Assembly (NCBI RefSeq): GCF_008710275.1 | Contig: NZ_VYQE01000005.1 | Span: forward strand, 124,001 to 188,000 | Direction: 5' to 3' | DNA length: 64,000 nucleotides | Origin: Histidinibacterium aquaticum | GTDB lineage: Bacteria > Pseudomonadota > Alphaproteobacteria > Rhodobacterales > Rhodobacteraceae | Part shown: positions 63,041 through 64,000 of the stretch, piece after piece | How the letters are laid out: every line of letters begins with the position of its first letter | Position numbering within the stretch: position 1 is the first letter of the stretch | The notes under the pieces: generated by a model | The model's input: the letters and a program-made list of their open reading frames with translations, nothing else | What the model was told of the DNA's origin: nothing | Databases searched by the model: none | Translations under genes and position numbers: made by a program

Positions 63041-63960
63041 CCGACCCAGGCGATCACCGCCGAGACGGTGAGGATCGAAAGCGCTGTCGAGATCAGGATC
63101 GAGGCCGAGACGCGGTGCGGCGCGACGCCGTAGTGCTGGGCCAGGATGTAGACGTTGCCCGCCACCGGCAGGGCGGCCGCGGCGATCATGACGGCGGCGG
63201 CATAGGGCTCCACCTCGAATATCCAGAGCGCGGCGACGGCGACGGCGGCGGGATGGAGGACGAGCTTGGCGAAGCTGAGCCAGCCCGCGACGGCGAGCCG
63301 TTCGGCGGACTTGGTGGCGAGAGAGGCCCCGATGGCGAAGAGGGCGCCGGGGGTGGCGGCGGAGCCGAGCAGCACGAGGAAGTCGTTGGCGGGCCCGGGA
63401 ATCGGGACCTGCAGGCCGGAAAGCGTGAGGCCGAGCGCGATGGAGACGATCATCGGGTTCTTCAGCAGGCCGAGGGCCACGGTGCCGAGCACAGCGGGCC
63501 GCAGGCGGCCGTCGCGGCGGCCGGTGATCAGGATCACGATGAGCGATCCGAAGACGACAAGGTCGACCGCCAGCACCAGCATGTTGAAGCCGATGGCCTC
63601 CTCCCCCAGCAGCAGGGCCAGCATGGGTATGCCGAGGAAGCCCACGTTGCCGACGACCGCGCATTGCGCCTCGACCGCGGCCTCTTCCAGCCCGCGGCGC
63701 CGGACGAGGGCGACGGCGGTGACCAGAACGTAGACCAGCGCGCTGGCGGAAAAGTAGGCGAGCACGAAGGGCCAGCTCCAGAGTTCGGCCAGAGAGAGGT
63801 TGGCCGAGAACCGCAGGAGCATGGCGGAAAGGGCGAAGTAGAAGACGAACTTCGTCAGGTAGGCGGTGGCTTCGGGAGTGAAGAAGTTCACCCGGCCGGC
63901 GCCGTAACCCAGCGCGATGACCGCGAAGAAGGGCAGCGTCTCGCGCAGGACCTCGAGCAT
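63037..63960 (-). CDS. AEC family transporter
   Basis: A 307-residue inner-membrane protein with about ten helices of the auxin efflux carrier superfamily. FFAVIALGYGAGRVNFFTPEA at the N-terminus and GNVGFLGIPMLALLLGEEA, then the second half PVAGNVYILAQHYGV, are typical. Bacterial members carry small organic acids such as malate or malonate, but the substrate is not evident. It starts two bases before the stop of the next upstream gene, so it is probably the second gene of an operon. Confidence 0.9.
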   Translation of the reverse strand: MLEVLRETLPFFAVIALGYGAGRVNFFTPEATAYLTKFVFYFALSAMLLRFSANLSLAELWSWPFVLAYFSASALVYVLVTAVALVRRRGLEEAAVEAQCAVVGNVGFLGIPMLALLLGEEAIGFNMLVLAVDLVVFGSLIVILITGRRDGRLRPAVLGTVALGLLKNPMIVSIALGLTLSGLQVPIPGPANDFLVLLGSAATPGALFAIGASLATKSAERLAVAGWLSFAKLVLHPAAVAVAALWIFEVEPYAAAVMIAAAALPVAGNVYILAQHYGVAPHRVSASILISTALSILTVSAVIAWVG

Positions 63961-63961
63961 G

Positions 63962-64000
63962 TCAGAGCGTGGCGTGCATCTCGCCCACGACGCGGCCGTC
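63962..64000 (-). CDS. 3' end of a gene running off the window
   Basis: The last 39 bases hold 12 codons in frame followed by TGA on the minus strand; the peptide ends DGRVVGEMHATL. The gene continues past the right edge. It is immediately upstream of the AEC gene, and identity cannot be judged. Confidence 0.4.
   Translation of the reverse strand, partial: DGRVVGEMHATL

Overview
The window is GC-rich (about two thirds by eye) and tightly packed. It looks like a chromosome segment of an alphaproteobacterium of the Rhodobacteraceae (Roseobacter/Rhodobacter group). The basis is gene content and order: ccoNOQP followed by ccoGHIS with fnrL and hemN close by, an NAD-dependent formate dehydrogenase operon fdsGBA-fdhD-fdsD under a LysR regulator, an Irr-type iron box at dps, a split mnmC, and many 4-base ATGA overlaps. 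No database search was possible, so names rest on motifs, length and neighbourhood.

Layout. 1-4.5 kb: a DUF481 outer-membrane protein, an HhH-GPD DNA glycosylase-like protein, a tandemly duplicated unknown protein, a secreted PPC-repeat protein and rpmJ. 4.5-7 kb: tRNA-Val, an N-formylglutamate amidohydrolase and a DinB polymerase with an added Cys4 motif. 7-9.3 kb: an AT-richer unknown gene with leucine-rich-repeat-like character and an orphan ParB-like gene, the best candidate for acquired DNA. 9.4-18.2 kb: Nudix hydrolase, dapA, lytic transglycosylase, DMT transporter, the two halves of mnmC divergently arranged, a ThDP enzyme and an HhH/Lys-rich protein. 18.2-30.1 kb: the microaerobic respiration block hemN, fnrL, usp, ccoNOQP, a tail-anchored CBS protein and ccoGHIS, with two identical FNR boxes. 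30.2-38.4 kb: nitroreductase, aroQ, formate dehydrogenase and its LysR regulator. 38.4-46.1 kb: a sugar-phosphate transferase, then an iron region (two imelysins, di-heme protein, DUF1513 protein, DUF1289 protein, dps with an Irr box, and two related unknown genes on either side). 46.1-51.5 kb: an MFS gene and the arsenic operon arsR-arsC fusion, GAPDH, arsJ, acr3. 51.6-58.2 kb: tRNA-Pro, a DMT transporter, leuB, two unknown genes, leuD and leuC. 58.5-64 kb: MscS channel, rsfS, rlmH, an APH-family kinase, MFS and AEC transporters, and the last 12 codons of another gene.

How it works together. FnrL would sense low oxygen and switch on the high-affinity cbb3 oxidase and its copper/haem assembly genes, while HemN supplies haem without oxygen. 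Formate dehydrogenase feeds NADH to respiration. The imelysin/di-heme cluster and Dps handle iron uptake and storage. The arsenic operon can export arsenite through Acr3 and arsenate as its 3-phosphoglycerate ester through GAPDH and ArsJ.

Most of the window is ordinary core genome. The parts most worth a second look are a 69-base repeat present at two distant loci (49 of 69 positions identical), an array of three 20-bp palindromes with TTCGAA cores inside the fds operon, a cysteine-rich tail on CcoQ, the AT-rich gene pair at 7-9.3 kb, and the paired unknown genes around the iron cluster.
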